DNA of 64,000 nucleotides from Heminiphilus faecis (GTDB taxonomy: Bacteria > Bacteroidota > Bacteroidia > Bacteroidales > Muribaculaceae), in NCBI RefSeq assembly GCF_008728965.1, contig NZ_VSMC01000007.1, positions 1-64,000 on the forward strand, written 5' to 3'. Both the position numbers and the translations under genes were made by a program. Numbering within the stretch: the first letter of the stretch is position 1; every line of letters begins with the position of its first letter. The notes below the pieces were generated by a model. That model was not told where the DNA came from and searched no databases. It saw only the letters and a list, made by a program, of their open reading frames with translations. Of this stretch, positions 36,116 through 45,603 are shown piece after piece.

Positions 36116-36712
36116 TTAGACACGTATATTGTCGATAAATACTTTTAAAAACGCGAAAATTATGACAGAGTCATACTTCAACAGAGGCAGCAGGCGCTGA
36201 CGCAGGGTCTTTAGCCCGCTTGACAGGGCGTTTTTTACGGTCTGTGGACGAAGCTGAAGCCTTCGGGCTATTTCATCGACCGGCATGTTGTACAGACGCG
36301 ATAGTGTCACTACCGCCATCTGGGTTTTGGGCAGGGAGTTGATGCAGTCCATGACTATATGCTCAAACTCCTTGTACTCAATGGCTGACGAGCCCGATGC
36401 TTCCTGTGCGTGCTCATCCCGTATGGCCACATAGTCTTCGTAAAGTGGCGAATTGACCTTCGCTCTGTATATGTTGATTATGCGGTTGCGGGCGGCGGTG
36501 TATAAAAACGGTTTTACGCTTGTGGTGTTTTTCAGCTTGTTACGATTGTTCCACAGCGCTATGAATACATCCTGCACTATGTCCTCGGCATCTTCGGCCG
36601 AGTTAAGGTACTTCATACAAAACGACATTATGCGTCCGGCATACAGGCCGTAGAGCCTGTCAAATGCATGGCGGTCGCCCGCGTTCAGATGCTTTATGAG
36701 GTCTTGTTCCAT
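36116..36712 (-). CDS. ECF RNA polymerase sigma factor
   Basis: The 198-residue protein has sigma region 2 (FCMKYLNSAEDAEDIVQDVF, then IALWNNR) and region 4 (LPKTQMAVVTLSRLYNMPVD, then EIARRLQLRPQTVKNALSSG), as in the Bacteroides ECF family that pairs with FecR and SusC/D loci. It should direct transcription of the downstream susC operon when released. It is preceded by a good primary-sigma promoter at 36736-36767. Confidence 0.95.
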   Translation of the reverse strand: MEQDLIKHLNAGDRHAFDRLYGLYAGRIMSFCMKYLNSAEDAEDIVQDVFIALWNNRNKLKNTTSVKPFLYTAARNRIINIYRAKVNSPLYEDYVAIRDEHAQEASGSSAIEYKEFEHIVMDCINSLPKTQMAVVTLSRLYNMPVDEIARRLQLRPQTVKNALSSGLKTLRQRLLPLLKYDSVIIFAFLKVFIDNIRV

Positions 36713-36735
36713 TGTCTGCTCGGTTGTTGGCGCCG

Positions 36736-36767
36736 CAAATTTAAGAATAAATACCGTTACGAGACAA
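36736..36767 (-). promoter_or_regulatory. Promoter of the ECF sigma/FecR operon
   Basis: TAAATTTG (36743-36736) is preceded by TTG (36767-36765) with 21 bp between. The start site would be near 36730, 18 nt before the ATG. Confidence 0.6.
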
Positions 36768-36854
36768 TATTGTATTGTGTAAAACCGATACTATCTTTAT
36801 TTAATCAAAAACCGCATGATGATTGTTATACAAGAGTATAACGTATGTATTGTC

Positions 36855-37601
36855 ATGAAGCTTTCGACGAGGGATACACGATATATAAAGACGGTGCTGT
36901 ATGTGATGGTGTTTTTGCTGTCGCTCGGTCTTATCGTTTACATATCCATCGATACTTTCACCGGCGTGGACTTCCTGAAAAACGAAAGTTATATGCGTTT
37001 TCAGCTCTTGGTATGTGTGGTGTTTATGACCGACTTTTTTATAGAGTTGTTTATGGCTGATGACAAATGGCGATACATGCGTCAGCGCTGGTTTTTCTTC
37101 ATGGTGTCGATACCGTATCTCAACATTATAAGCCTGTGGCATATTGATTTTTCGAGGGAGGTGTTGTATTTCCTGCGTTTTGTGCCGCTGGTGCGCGGGG
37201 CGCTCGCTTTGTCGATAGTGATAGGCTACATGACGTCCAATAGATTGTCGTCGCTGTTGTTTTCTTATCTGGCCATAATGTTGTCAGTGATTTATTTCGC
37301 GAGCCTGATATTTCTTGAAAAGGAGCAGCCGGTCAACAATATGGTGCCTGACTACGGGGCCGCTCTATGGTGGGCGTGTATGAACGCTACAACTATAGGG
37401 TGTGACATATACCCGGTGACAGTAGCGGGCAAGATACTTGCCGTGATACTTGCCGGTATGGGTATGATGATGTTTCCGCTTTTTACGGTGTATATAACCG
37501 GATTGGTACAGCGTTACAACAGCCGGCGCGGCACGACTATGTTCAGTGCTCCGCTTAAAGTGAAGAGGTCTGACACCGGTGATTATAAAGGTGCGACATG
37601 A
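36855..37601 (+). CDS. Voltage-gated-type potassium/ion channel protein
   Basis: The protein (248 residues from ATG 36855; an earlier ATG at 36816 adds 13) has five membrane helices, a pore loop and a last helix, the layout of six-helix cation channels. The pore loop reads ALWWACMNATTIGCDIYPVT: TIGCD stands where potassium channels have TVGYGD. The last helix is ILAVILAGMGMMMFPLFTVY. The fourth helix has two arginines (LRFVPLVRG), fewer than a real voltage sensor. The altered filter means ion selectivity cannot be assumed. It is divergent from the sigma factor gene. Confidence 0.8.
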   Translation: MKLSTRDTRYIKTVLYVMVFLLSLGLIVYISIDTFTGVDFLKNESYMRFQLLVCVVFMTDFFIELFMADDKWRYMRQRWFFFMVSIPYLNIISLWHIDFSREVLYFLRFVPLVRGALALSIVIGYMTSNRLSSLLFSYLAIMLSVIYFASLIFLEKEQPVNNMVPDYGAALWWACMNATTIGCDIYPVTVAGKILAVILAGMGMMMFPLFTVYITGLVQRYNSRRGTTMFSAPLKVKRSDTGDYKGAT

Positions 37602-37666
37602 GAATCGACCCGGTAAATGAAGATTATTGGGCTAAAAATGTTAAATTTGCAGTTTAAAAGATAATT

Positions 37667-38983
37667 ATGGGAAGACTTGTAGCAATAGTCGGACGCCCGA
37701 ATGTGGGTAAATCGACGCTTTTCAACCGACTGACACAGACACGCACGGCGATTGTCGACGATACAGCCGGTACTACCCGTGACCGTCAGTACGGCAAGGT
37801 AGACTGGTGCGGGAAGGAATTTTCGATTGTCGATACCGGCGGATGGGTCGTAAATTCGGAGGATATCTTTGAAAGCGAGATCAACAAGCAGGTGTATCTT
37901 GCCATCGAAGAGGCCGACGTCATACTTTTTGTGGTCGACGCCATGAACGGAGTCACCGACCTCGACGATCATGTGGCCAACATACTTCGCCGTTCCAAGA
38001 AGCCGGTGATACTTGTGGCCAACAAGACCGATGCCGGGGAGTCGCGCTTCAATGTTCCCGAATTTTATTCGCTGGGCCTCGGCGAGCCATACTCGATATC
38101 GTCGGCCAACGGGTCGGGTACGGGTGAATTGCTCGACGAGATAGTCAAGGACCTGCCCGAGGATGACTCCCAAGAGCAGGAACTGGAGAAGATACCTAAA
38201 TTCGCTATCGTGGGGCGCCCTAATGCGGGAAAGTCATCGATTATAAACTCGTTTATAGGCGAGGACCGCAATATTGTGACTAATATAGCCGGCACTACCC
38301 GCGACTCCATATACACGCGCTACAATAAATTCGGCTTCGACTTCTACCTTGTCGACACTGCCGGCATACGTAAGAAGAACAAAGTCAACGAAGACATAGA
38401 GTACTACTCCGTGATACGCTCCATAAGGGCTATCGAGGCGTCGGATGTATGTATACTCATGGTTGACGCCACGCTCGGCATAGAGAGTCAGGATGTAAGC
38501 ATATTCTCGCTTATTCAGCGCAACAAGAAAGGGCTTGTGGTGTGTGTCAACAAATGGGACCTTGTCAAGGACAAGTCGCAGGAGGCCATACGCCATTTCG
38601 AGGCGGCTATACGCAACCGCTTCGCTCCGTTCACCGATTTTCCCATCATTTTCGGCTCGGCGCTTACCAAGCAGAGGATATTCAAGGTTATCGAGACTGC
38701 TGTGGACGTGTATAAAAACCGTGAACGCATAATACCCACCTCGCAGCTCAACGTGTACATGCAGGAGGTGATAGGCGCTTATCCTCCCCCGGCCAATAAA
38801 GGCAAATACATCAAGATTAAATATGTGACCATGCTAAAGGAGTCACCAATTCCCACATTTATATTTTTCTGTAACCTCCCCCAGTGGGTCAAAGAACCCT
38901 ATCGACGTTATCTGGAAAACAAGATTCGAGAGAAATGGGACTTTACAGGTACGCCGATCAACGTTTACATGCGTGAGAAGTAG
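37667..38983 (+). CDS. der: Ribosome biogenesis GTPase Der (EngA)
   Basis: The 438-residue protein has two GTPase domains in tandem and a C-terminal KH-like domain, unique to Der. Domain one: GRPNVGKST (8-16), [17 protein letters not shown]. Domain two: [21 protein letters not shown]. The KH domain starts after [10 protein letters not shown]. It acts in 50S subunit maturation. A TAAATTTG box lies at 37642-37649, 18 nt before the ATG, without a clear upstream box. Confidence 0.97.
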   Translation: MGRLVAIVGRPNVGKSTLFNRLTQTRTAIVDDTAGTTRDRQYGKVDWCGKEFSIVDTGGWVVNSEDIFESEINKQVYLAIEEADVILFVVDAMNGVTDLDDHVANILRRSKKPVILVANKTDAGESRFNVPEFYSLGLGEPYSISSANGSGTGELLDEIVKDLPEDDSQEQELEKIPKFAIVGRPNAGKSSIINSFIGEDRNIVTNIAGTTRDSIYTRYNKFGFDFYLVDTAGIRKKNKVNEDIEYYSVIRSIRAIEASDVCILMVDATLGIESQDVSIFSLIQRNKKGLVVCVNKWDLVKDKSQEAIRHFEAAIRNRFAPFTDFPIIFGSALTKQRIFKVIETAVDVYKNRERIIPTSQLNVYMQEVIGAYPPPANKGKYIKIKYVTMLKESPIPTFIFFCNLPQWVKEPYRRYLENKIREKWDFTGTPINVYMREK

Positions 38984-39008
38984 GTCGTAAAAACAAAAAA
39001 ACAGAAAA

Positions 39009-40763
39009 ATGAAGACATTTGAAGAATTGGGAGTGCGCGGTGATCTGCGCAAGGCCATTGAAGAGATGGGTTTTGAACACCCCATGCCGGTACAGGAAAA
39101 GGTTATACCTCATTTGCTTAATGAGGACGGTGATGTGGTGGCGCTTGCCCAGACAGGTACGGGTAAGACGGCCGCTTTCGGATTGCCGGTGCTGCAGCGC
39201 CTTAATCCCTCGGCCAATGTGCCTCAGGCGCTGATCATCGCTCCCACAAGAGAGTTGTGCCTGCAGATAGGCAGTGACTTGGCCGACTTTTCCAAGTACA
39301 TGCCGGCTGTAAGGGTGCTGCCTGTATACGGAGGATCGAGCATTGAGAGCCAGATACGCAGTCTCCGACAGGGCGTTCAGGTCATTGTGGCCACGCCCGG
39401 ACGTCTGCTCGACCTTATGAAACGCGGAGTTGTGGATCTTTCCAACGTGCATACCGTTATTCTCGATGAGGCTGACGAAATGCTGAACATGGGCTTTATC
39501 GATGATATAAACGATATACTCTCACATGTGCCCGATGACCGCAAGATGCTGCTGTTCTCGGCTACGATGCCCAATGAAATCGCCAAGATTGCCAAGCGAT
39601 ACATGCATGACCCGCAGGAGTTTGTGGTGGGAGAGAAAAATACCGGATCGGAGAATGTAAGACACGTGTATTATATGGTTCACGCGCGCGACAAGTATCT
39701 TGCGCTTAAGCGCATTGCCGATGATACCCCCAATATATACGGCATCATCTTCTGCCGCACCCGTAAGGATACTCAGGAGATTGCCGACCGGCTTATACAG
39801 GACGGATACAACGCCGACTCGCTGCACGGAGAATTGTCGCAGGCACAGCGCGATCAGGTGATGAAGAAATTTCGTGACGGGGTGCTGTCGCTGCTTGTGG
39901 CTACCGATGTGGCTGCACGCGGTCTTGACGTGAGCAATCTTACCCATGTCATAAACTACGGACTTCCTGATGACATAGCCACCTATACCCACCGCTCCGG
40001 CCGTACGGGCCGAGCAGGTAAAACCGGCATATCGGTGGCCATTATTCATTCGCGAGAGCGCAATAAGTTGCGTGACATAGAGAAGAAGATAGGCAAGACC
40101 TTTGAACGCAAGGAGGTGCCTACCCCTGAGCATATCATAGAGAAACAGTTGTATAATCTTGCTGACCGCATAGAGCGCGTAAAGGTCGACGATGAGGAGA
40201 TAGCGAAGTATATACCCGGTGTAAGCCGAAAACTGTGCTGGTTGTCGCAGGAGGACCTGCTTAAGCGCGTGGTGTCGCTTGAATTCAACCGCCTGCTTGA
40301 GTATTATAAAGATGCTCCGGTCATAGATTTTATCGACGAAAAAACCAAAAAGGAGAAGAAAGAGCCGGCGCGTCCGCGCACCGCGGCAGAAAAGGACCGC
40401 CGTACTGCCGACCGCGGAATGGCGCGTATATATGTCAACGCCGGTAAGAACGACGGCTTTTATGCCGGAAATCTTATAGATATACTTAACCATGCCATAC
40501 ACGGAGCGCGAGTCGATGTAGGACGTATAGACCTCATGCCGGGCTATTCGCTTTTTGACGTGAAAAAGTCCGATGCTCGCAGGGTAGTGGACGGCATGAC
40601 AGGCCTCGATTTTGTCGGACATAAACTTTACGCCGAGATAGCCGATCCGGAGAAAGATTATTCGCGGGCTTCACGGCGCAAACGCGACTCGAAAGAGGAT
40701 AAGAACGGAGGAAGTTTTGATAAATTCATTAAAAAAGGAAAGAAAGGTTCCCGTAAACACTGA
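39009..40763 (+). CDS. deaD: DEAD-box RNA helicase, DeaD/CsdA-like
   Basis: The 584-residue protein carries the Q motif (FEHPMPVQEKVIP), motif I AQTGTGKTA, Ia PTREL, II DEAD at about residue 156, III SAT, and the C-terminal helicase motifs ARGLD and HRSGRTGRAG. After residue 370 a linker leads to a DbpA-type RNA-binding domain (ARIYVNAGKNDGFYAGNLID) and a lysine-rich end. It fits the long DeaD/CsdA group that acts in ribosome assembly and RNA decay at low temperature. It begins 25 nt after der, so the two may be co-transcribed. Confidence 0.93.
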   Translation: MKTFEELGVRGDLRKAIEEMGFEHPMPVQEKVIPHLLNEDGDVVALAQTGTGKTAAFGLPVLQRLNPSANVPQALIIAPTRELCLQIGSDLADFSKYMPAVRVLPVYGGSSIESQIRSLRQGVQVIVATPGRLLDLMKRGVVDLSNVHTVILDEADEMLNMGFIDDINDILSHVPDDRKMLLFSATMPNEIAKIAKRYMHDPQEFVVGEKNTGSENVRHVYYMVHARDKYLALKRIADDTPNIYGIIFCRTRKDTQEIADRLIQDGYNADSLHGELSQAQRDQVMKKFRDGVLSLLVATDVAARGLDVSNLTHVINYGLPDDIATYTHRSGRTGRAGKTGISVAIIHSRERNKLRDIEKKIGKTFERKEVPTPEHIIEKQLYNLADRIERVKVDDEEIAKYIPGVSRKLCWLSQEDLLKRVVSLEFNRLLEYYKDAPVIDFIDEKTKKEKKEPARPRTAAEKDRRTADRGMARIYVNAGKNDGFYAGNLIDILNHAIHGARVDVGRIDLMPGYSLFDVKKSDARRVVDGMTGLDFVGHKLYAEIADPEKDYSRASRRKRDSKEDKNGGSFDKFIKKGKKGSRKH

Positions 40764-40768
40764 CAATT

Positions 40769-41410
40769 ATGAAAAGATTGATAAATATAGCCGTTGTCAT
40801 GGTTATGTCGTTGGCCGGAATGCAGAATGCATCGGCACGGCTTACGGCTGCAGGCGCTTTTGCCGATGCTCCGGCACCGTTGTTTCCGTTGCTTGACAAG
40901 AACGCACGTCTTGACATGATCGATTACTTCAACAGCGGCTCGGCCACTCCTACACAGAATGCCCTGCAGGGCAAGTCGCGTGTGACCGCATTGACGCCGG
41001 ATGACATAAAGATAGCCATGACCGACGCGTCATCCTATCAGATATCCATACTGCCTTATGGTAATGACTCGATAATTGCGGTCATACAGACTGTGGCGGC
41101 TCCGGCTCATGACAGCCATATATCGTTTTACAATCGTCGCTGGGAGAAGATGTCGGCCCCTCTGTTCAAGGCTCCGGACCTTGACGCATGGCTTACTTCC
41201 GACGGCGATAAGGATGCATCCAATGTCGCTGCTCTCATACCGTTTATGCTTGCAAAGTATGATTACGATAATGCTACTGCCGTGCTTACTCTGACCAACA
41301 ATCTTCAGGAATTTCTGTCGCCCGATGTCTACAAGATGGTGTCGGCCTCAATACACCCCGTACTTAAGTATCGCTGGACGGGAAAGATGATGGAGCCGAT
41401 GGGTAAGTAA
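40769..41410 (+). CDS. DUF3256 family exported protein
   Basis: A 213-residue protein with an N-terminal signal peptide (MKRLINIAVVMVMSLAGMQN, then ASA). The body has the DUF3256 pattern FPLLDKNARLDMIDYFNSGS and SHISFYNRRWEKM. The family is confined to Bacteroidales and has no known function. It lies 5 nt after the helicase gene and 18 nt before xseA. Confidence 0.85.
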   Translation: MKRLINIAVVMVMSLAGMQNASARLTAAGAFADAPAPLFPLLDKNARLDMIDYFNSGSATPTQNALQGKSRVTALTPDDIKIAMTDASSYQISILPYGNDSIIAVIQTVAAPAHDSHISFYNRRWEKMSAPLFKAPDLDAWLTSDGDKDASNVAALIPFMLAKYDYDNATAVLTLTNNLQEFLSPDVYKMVSASIHPVLKYRWTGKMMEPMGK

Positions 41411-41428
41411 CCGTCTTTTCTGCTGTTG

Positions 41429-42721
41429 ATGGAGTCGCTGACACTGCTGCAACTTAACAAACGCATAGCGTCGCTCGTTATGACGGGTGCCACACAGAAT
41501 GTGTGGATTACCGCCGAATTGAGCGACGTCATTGTACGTGGCGGACATTGCTATATGGAATTGCTTCAGAAGGACTCCGCAAGCGGTGCTACTGTGGCGA
41601 AAGCGCGCGGTGCCATATGGGCCAACAGGTTTGTAGACATACGCCAGCGTTTTCTGACCGCTACCGGGCAGGATTTTCGTACCGGACTTAAAGTGATGCT
41701 TTGTGCATCGGTGTCCATGCATCCGGTCTATGGTATGTCGCTGGTCATAAATGCCGTGAATCCGGAATACACGATGGGCGACATAGTGCGTCGCCGCAAC
41801 GAGATGATTGCACGGCTGAAGAGCGAGGGTATAATCAATATGAACCGTGAGCTGCCTTGGCCCGTGCCGTCATTGCGTATAGCCGTTATATCGGCCGAAG
41901 GAGCGGCGGGCTACGGCGATTTTATGAAGCAGCTGACTGATAATGCTTTGCGTCTTCGTTTTGTGACAAAACTTTTTCCGGCAATGATGCAGGGCGACCG
42001 TGTGGTACCTACAGTCATAGCCGCGCTGGGCGATATTGCTGCGTCGCAAGATGACTGGGACTGCGTGGTTATAATACGCGGCGGAGGCGCCACAAGTGAT
42101 CTTCTGGGCTTTGAGAATTATGAACTTGCGGCCAATGTGGCGCAATTTCCGCTTCCTGTCATCGTGGGCATAGGTCACGAACGCGATGTGACGATACTCG
42201 ACTATGTGGCCGGGGTGAGGGTGAAAACACCTACGGCAGCTGCGGAGTGGTTGATTGAGCGGGGCAAAAACGAGCTGGAACGTCTTGGAGTTATCGGCAG
42301 GGAGATTGTAAGACTTGCCGGTGACAGGCTCTCGGGTGCCAAGGAGCAGCTCGGACGTATTGAAGGTGCGTTGCCTTCGCTGCCTTCGGCTGTCGTTGAC
42401 CGACAGCGGGGTAAACTCGACCGTTGCATGATGTGGGTAGGGCAGCTTTCGGACCGTCGTATACGTCCTCAGCTTTCGCGGCTTGATACCGTAGCCTCGT
42501 CATTGCCGGTTGTGCTCGCTGCCGTGATGGAACGACGCTGTGCGCGGTTGCAGTCGCTCGGCGAGATGCTCGACATGCTGTCGCCAGAGGCAACTCTGCG
42601 GCGCGGATATTCTGTGACGCGTTACAACGGGCATGCCGTGACCGATGCCGCGGAAGTGCCGGCCGGTGCTGTGCTTGAGACTATGGTGGCATCCGGAACA
42701 ATCGTGTCGGTAAAACAATAA
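41429..42721 (+). CDS. xseA: Exodeoxyribonuclease VII large subunit
   Basis: The 430-residue protein has an N-terminal OB-fold (TLLQLNKRIASLVMTGATQN to about 100), the catalytic domain with IAVISAEGAAGYGDFMKQL, VVIIRGGGATSDLLGFENYE, VIVGIGHERDVTILDYVAGV and VKTPTAAAEWLI, and a coiled-coil C-terminal part that binds XseB. The enzyme degrades single-stranded DNA from either end. The ATG at 41429 follows an in-frame TTG at 41426. Confidence 0.95.
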   Translation: MESLTLLQLNKRIASLVMTGATQNVWITAELSDVIVRGGHCYMELLQKDSASGATVAKARGAIWANRFVDIRQRFLTATGQDFRTGLKVMLCASVSMHPVYGMSLVINAVNPEYTMGDIVRRRNEMIARLKSEGIINMNRELPWPVPSLRIAVISAEGAAGYGDFMKQLTDNALRLRFVTKLFPAMMQGDRVVPTVIAALGDIAASQDDWDCVVIIRGGGATSDLLGFENYELAANVAQFPLPVIVGIGHERDVTILDYVAGVRVKTPTAAAEWLIERGKNELERLGVIGREIVRLAGDRLSGAKEQLGRIEGALPSLPSAVVDRQRGKLDRCMMWVGQLSDRRIRPQLSRLDTVASSLPVVLAAVMERRCARLQSLGEMLDMLSPEATLRRGYSVTRYNGHAVTDAAEVPAGAVLETMVASGTIVSVKQ

Positions 42722-42740
42722 CAATACATTAGTAATAAAT

Positions 42741-42959
42741 ATGGTGGAAACTCCCGAATTTGTGCCTGTCAAGGAATTGTCCTACAATCAGGCCATAGCT
42801 GAACTTGAAGATATAATGAAGCGCATGCAGAGCGACGCTCTTGATATTGACCTGCTGGCATGCTATACAAGGCGTGCCACAGAATTGCTCGCCGAGTGTC
42901 GCAGCCGTCTGACCGCTACCGACGAGGAGCTTCGCTCGATTCTCGATACCTCTAATTGA
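42741..42959 (+). CDS. xseB: Exodeoxyribonuclease VII small subunit
   Basis: A 72-residue protein with the XseB pattern LSYNQAIAELEDIMKRMQSD and a second helix with LLACYTRRATELLAECRSRL. Several copies bind the XseA coiled coils. It lies 19 nt after xseA. Confidence 0.93.
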   Translation: MVETPEFVPVKELSYNQAIAELEDIMKRMQSDALDIDLLACYTRRATELLAECRSRLTATDEELRSILDTSN

Positions 42960-43017
42960 ACGCGTGCGGACTTTTATCCGCACGTGCCGAAAGCTTGTAT
43001 TTTGGAAAATATTATGT

Positions 43018-43047
43018 AGCCGCGTGATTTTATCCGCGGCTTTCTGT
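43018..43047 (+). terminator. Hairpin downstream of xseB
   Basis: AGCCGCG (43018-43024) pairs with CGCGGCT (43035-43041) and is followed by TTCTGTTGTTG. A second hairpin, CGTGCGGA/TCCGCACG, lies at 42963-42984. Together they probably end the der-xseB gene run. Confidence 0.55.
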
Positions 43048-43181
43048 TGTTGTGCGAGGATGGATTTATTTAACTAAATTTATTTTGTTTATTGTGTATA
43101 AATATGTAATTTCGTTGCGCCATGAAACTTTATTGTTTCGTTTTGATAAGTCTATACTGAACCAACAGAAAGTAACCTGAA

Positions 43182-44684
43182 ATGACACTATATAATCATA
43201 TACGATATGTACTGCTGGCTGCGTTAGTTGTGTTTGTTTCACTGCAGACAGCTGCTTTTCGGCAGTGCGACAATCTTATGGGCCGCGTTACGGTTGACGG
43301 GAAGCCCCGCAATGGAGTGGTGGTCAGCGACGGCATTAATGTCACCGTTACCGATGCTGACGGGTATTACAGCATGCTTACTGATGGTCGTCAGCATGTG
43401 TTTCTATCGGTTCCGTCCGATTGCAAAGTGCCTGTTGATGCCAATGGCGCTCCGGCATTTTACCAGACTATAACATACGGCCCGGATGCCGTGGCCCGTC
43501 ACGACTTCTCGCTGACATCAGTACCCGAGAAAAAAGAGTGGACACTTCTTGCCATGGCCGACCCGCAGGTAGCAGTAGGCGATACCTGCGACTTCGAGCG
43601 TTATATAATGCCGCCGCTGATGGAGTTTGTGGCTACGCTCGGTGACGACGTCTACGGCATAACACTTGGCGATCTGGTCTGGAACACACCTTCGCTGTTG
43701 GGCTACTATAAGAAGCGTATAGGGTCTACAGGCGTGCCGGTATTTGCCGTGATAGGCAATCATGATCATAACGAGCATGTGAAGGATGACAAGAAGAGCG
43801 ACCGTGATTTCAGAGACGTTTTTGGCCCTACATATTACTCGGTCAATATAGGCGACTGTCATCTTGTGGTGCTTGACGATATCTATTACAGGGCAGAGAA
43901 AGGACGTAACGACTATTCCGACTATGTGACTCCGCAGCAGCTTGTGTGGCTGGAGAAGGATCTGAGTTATGTGCCGAAGGACAAGATGATAATAATCGGA
44001 GTTCATATACCTACCGCCCGCCGCAACGTTCCCGGTCATGTGTCAAGCAACAAGCCCTTGTATGACCTCGTGCGCGGTTTCAAGGATGTACAGATACTTT
44101 CCGGACACAGTCACTATAACTTTACTACCACGATAGCGCCCAATATTACCGAAACTACGTTTGGCTCGGTCATGGGGGCTTTCTGGTATCCTTTGTGTCA
44201 TGACGGCTCGCCTCGAGGATATGCGGCTCTTAAATTCAAGGGCAACAGGCTCGTTGATAAATATTATGTAGGAGCGGGCTGTGACCGTGACTACCAGATG
44301 AAAATTTATCCACCGGAGGACGCCGTGTTGTGGAACCCACGCCGAAAGCAGGGCGAACCGTATGACAGTATTCTCGTCAATATATTCTGCTGGCATGATA
44401 ATTGGACTGTCGAGGTCAGCGAGGACGGCCGGCGATGGAAGCGCCTGCCCGATGAGGCGCGGCTGATTCCCGAGAAGTCCGGGGGGAAGTGCTGGGACCC
44501 CGACGTGCGCAAATCGCTTGTAAAAGGCCGCATTCCGGCCAATCATGGAGGTGCCCGTCCTACCGACCCCAATGACCATATGTTTCTTTATAAACCCTCT
44601 GACGGATGGCGCATGGTAAGCTTCAGGGCTACCGATCCATTCGGCAATGTATATGTGTCTACATTAAATAATAAATCAATATAA
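43182..44684 (+). CDS. Exported calcineurin-like metallophosphoesterase
   Basis: The 500-residue protein starts with a hydrophobic signal (MTLYNHIRYVLLAALVVFVS). An N-terminal carboxypeptidase-regulatory-like domain follows (LMGRVTVDGKPRNGVVVSDG), then the metallophosphoesterase core with MADPQV, GDLVWNTP, GNHDHNEH and HIPTARRNVPGH to SGHSHYN, the expected two-metal ligands. The C-terminal domain typical of this Bacteroidota family starts near residue 345 (GAFWYPLCHDGSPRGYAAL). The substrate is unknown. It is followed after 14 nt by a glycerophosphodiesterase, which suggests periplasmic scavenging of phosphodiesters. Confidence 0.9.
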   Translation: MTLYNHIRYVLLAALVVFVSLQTAAFRQCDNLMGRVTVDGKPRNGVVVSDGINVTVTDADGYYSMLTDGRQHVFLSVPSDCKVPVDANGAPAFYQTITYGPDAVARHDFSLTSVPEKKEWTLLAMADPQVAVGDTCDFERYIMPPLMEFVATLGDDVYGITLGDLVWNTPSLLGYYKKRIGSTGVPVFAVIGNHDHNEHVKDDKKSDRDFRDVFGPTYYSVNIGDCHLVVLDDIYYRAEKGRNDYSDYVTPQQLVWLEKDLSYVPKDKMIIIGVHIPTARRNVPGHVSSNKPLYDLVRGFKDVQILSGHSHYNFTTTIAPNITETTFGSVMGAFWYPLCHDGSPRGYAALKFKGNRLVDKYYVGAGCDRDYQMKIYPPEDAVLWNPRRKQGEPYDSILVNIFCWHDNWTVEVSEDGRRWKRLPDEARLIPEKSGGKCWDPDVRKSLVKGRIPANHGGARPTDPNDHMFLYKPSDGWRMVSFRATDPFGNVYVSTLNNKSI

Positions 44685-44698
44685 AAAAATCAGTTGTT

Positions 44699-45481
44699 AT
44701 GGTAAAACATTTATTTTTAGGCTTGGCGATGGCTTGTGTGGCCCTTTCGGCAACGGCTGCAAAACCAGAGGTGATAGCCCATCGCGGATATTGGAAGACC
44801 GACGGCTCTGCACAGAATTCTATACGTGCGTTGGTAAAGGCCGACTCGATACACTGCTTCGCTTCGGAATTTGATGTGTGGATGACTGCCGACAGCGTTC
44901 TTGTCGTGAATCATGATGCCGATGTCAACGGAGTGCATATTGAAACATCCTCCTCGAAAAAGGTGCTTGCGCAAAAACTTGCCAACGGAGAGAATGTGCC
45001 TACGCTTGAAGCGTATCTCGCCAAGGCGTCCAAACTGAATACCCGCATAGTGTGTGAGCTTAAAACCCATGACAGCCGTTCTATGGAGCGTGCCGCAGCC
45101 AAGGCCATACTTGCGCTTGTGAAAAAATACGGTCTCGGTGATAAAGTCGATTACATAGTGTTTTCCAAGGATGCCTTCACGTATTTCGTCAAACATGCTC
45201 CCAAAGGCACTGGTGTATACTATCTTAATGGCGATTATATACCCTCGCAGGTCAAAGCTATGGGTGGTGCCGGTATCGACTATTCAATCAAGGTCATGAA
45301 GAAGCATCCCGAATGGATAGCACAGTGTCATGATCTGGGGCTGCTTGTCAACGTGTGGACGGTAAATGCTCCCGAAGATATGAAGTGGTGCATAGACCGC
45401 GGTGTGGATTTTATAACTACCAACGAGCCTGAGCTGCTTCAGAAAATGCTGAAGGGCTGTGATGGAGAATGTAAGAAATAG
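44699..45481 (+). CDS. Exported glycerophosphodiester phosphodiesterase
   Basis: A 260-residue protein with a signal peptide (MVKHLFLGLAMACVALSATA) and a GDPD TIM barrel: IAHRGYWKTDGSAQNSIRAL carries the first catalytic histidine, SEFDVWMTAD the E-x-D pair and VVNHDADV the second histidine. The usual ENT after HRG reads QNS here, a small deviation. Near the end, VNVWTVNAPEDMKWCIDRGV and DFITTNEPELL match the family. It hydrolyses glycerophosphodiesters to glycerol 3-phosphate. Same operon as the metallophosphoesterase. Confidence 0.92.
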   Translation: MVKHLFLGLAMACVALSATAAKPEVIAHRGYWKTDGSAQNSIRALVKADSIHCFASEFDVWMTADSVLVVNHDADVNGVHIETSSSKKVLAQKLANGENVPTLEAYLAKASKLNTRIVCELKTHDSRSMERAAAKAILALVKKYGLGDKVDYIVFSKDAFTYFVKHAPKGTGVYYLNGDYIPSQVKAMGGAGIDYSIKVMKKHPEWIAQCHDLGLLVNVWTVNAPEDMKWCIDRGVDFITTNEPELLQKMLKGCDGECKK

Positions 45482-45528
45482 ATGTTCTTTTTTATTACAG
45501 ATTAGGGATTAGGATGTGTTAGGTTTGA

Positions 45529-45580
45529 GATTGAGATTGCGGTCTCGACGTTTTTGTGTGCCGCAATCTCAATCTTTGTT
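45529..45580 (+). terminator. Terminator after the phosphodiesterase operon
   Basis: A perfect 14-bp stem (45529-45542 with 45561-45574) with an 18-nt loop is followed by TTTGTTT. It lies 48 nt past the stop codon. Confidence 0.8.
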
Positions 45581-45603
45581 TATTTATCAATAATTTGGTT
45601 TTT

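Noticed and set aside
39522-40622. 366-residue minus-strand open frame over the helicase
   Set aside because: It lies opposite a DEAD-box helicase with all its motifs; the frame is open because of codon bias on the coding strand.
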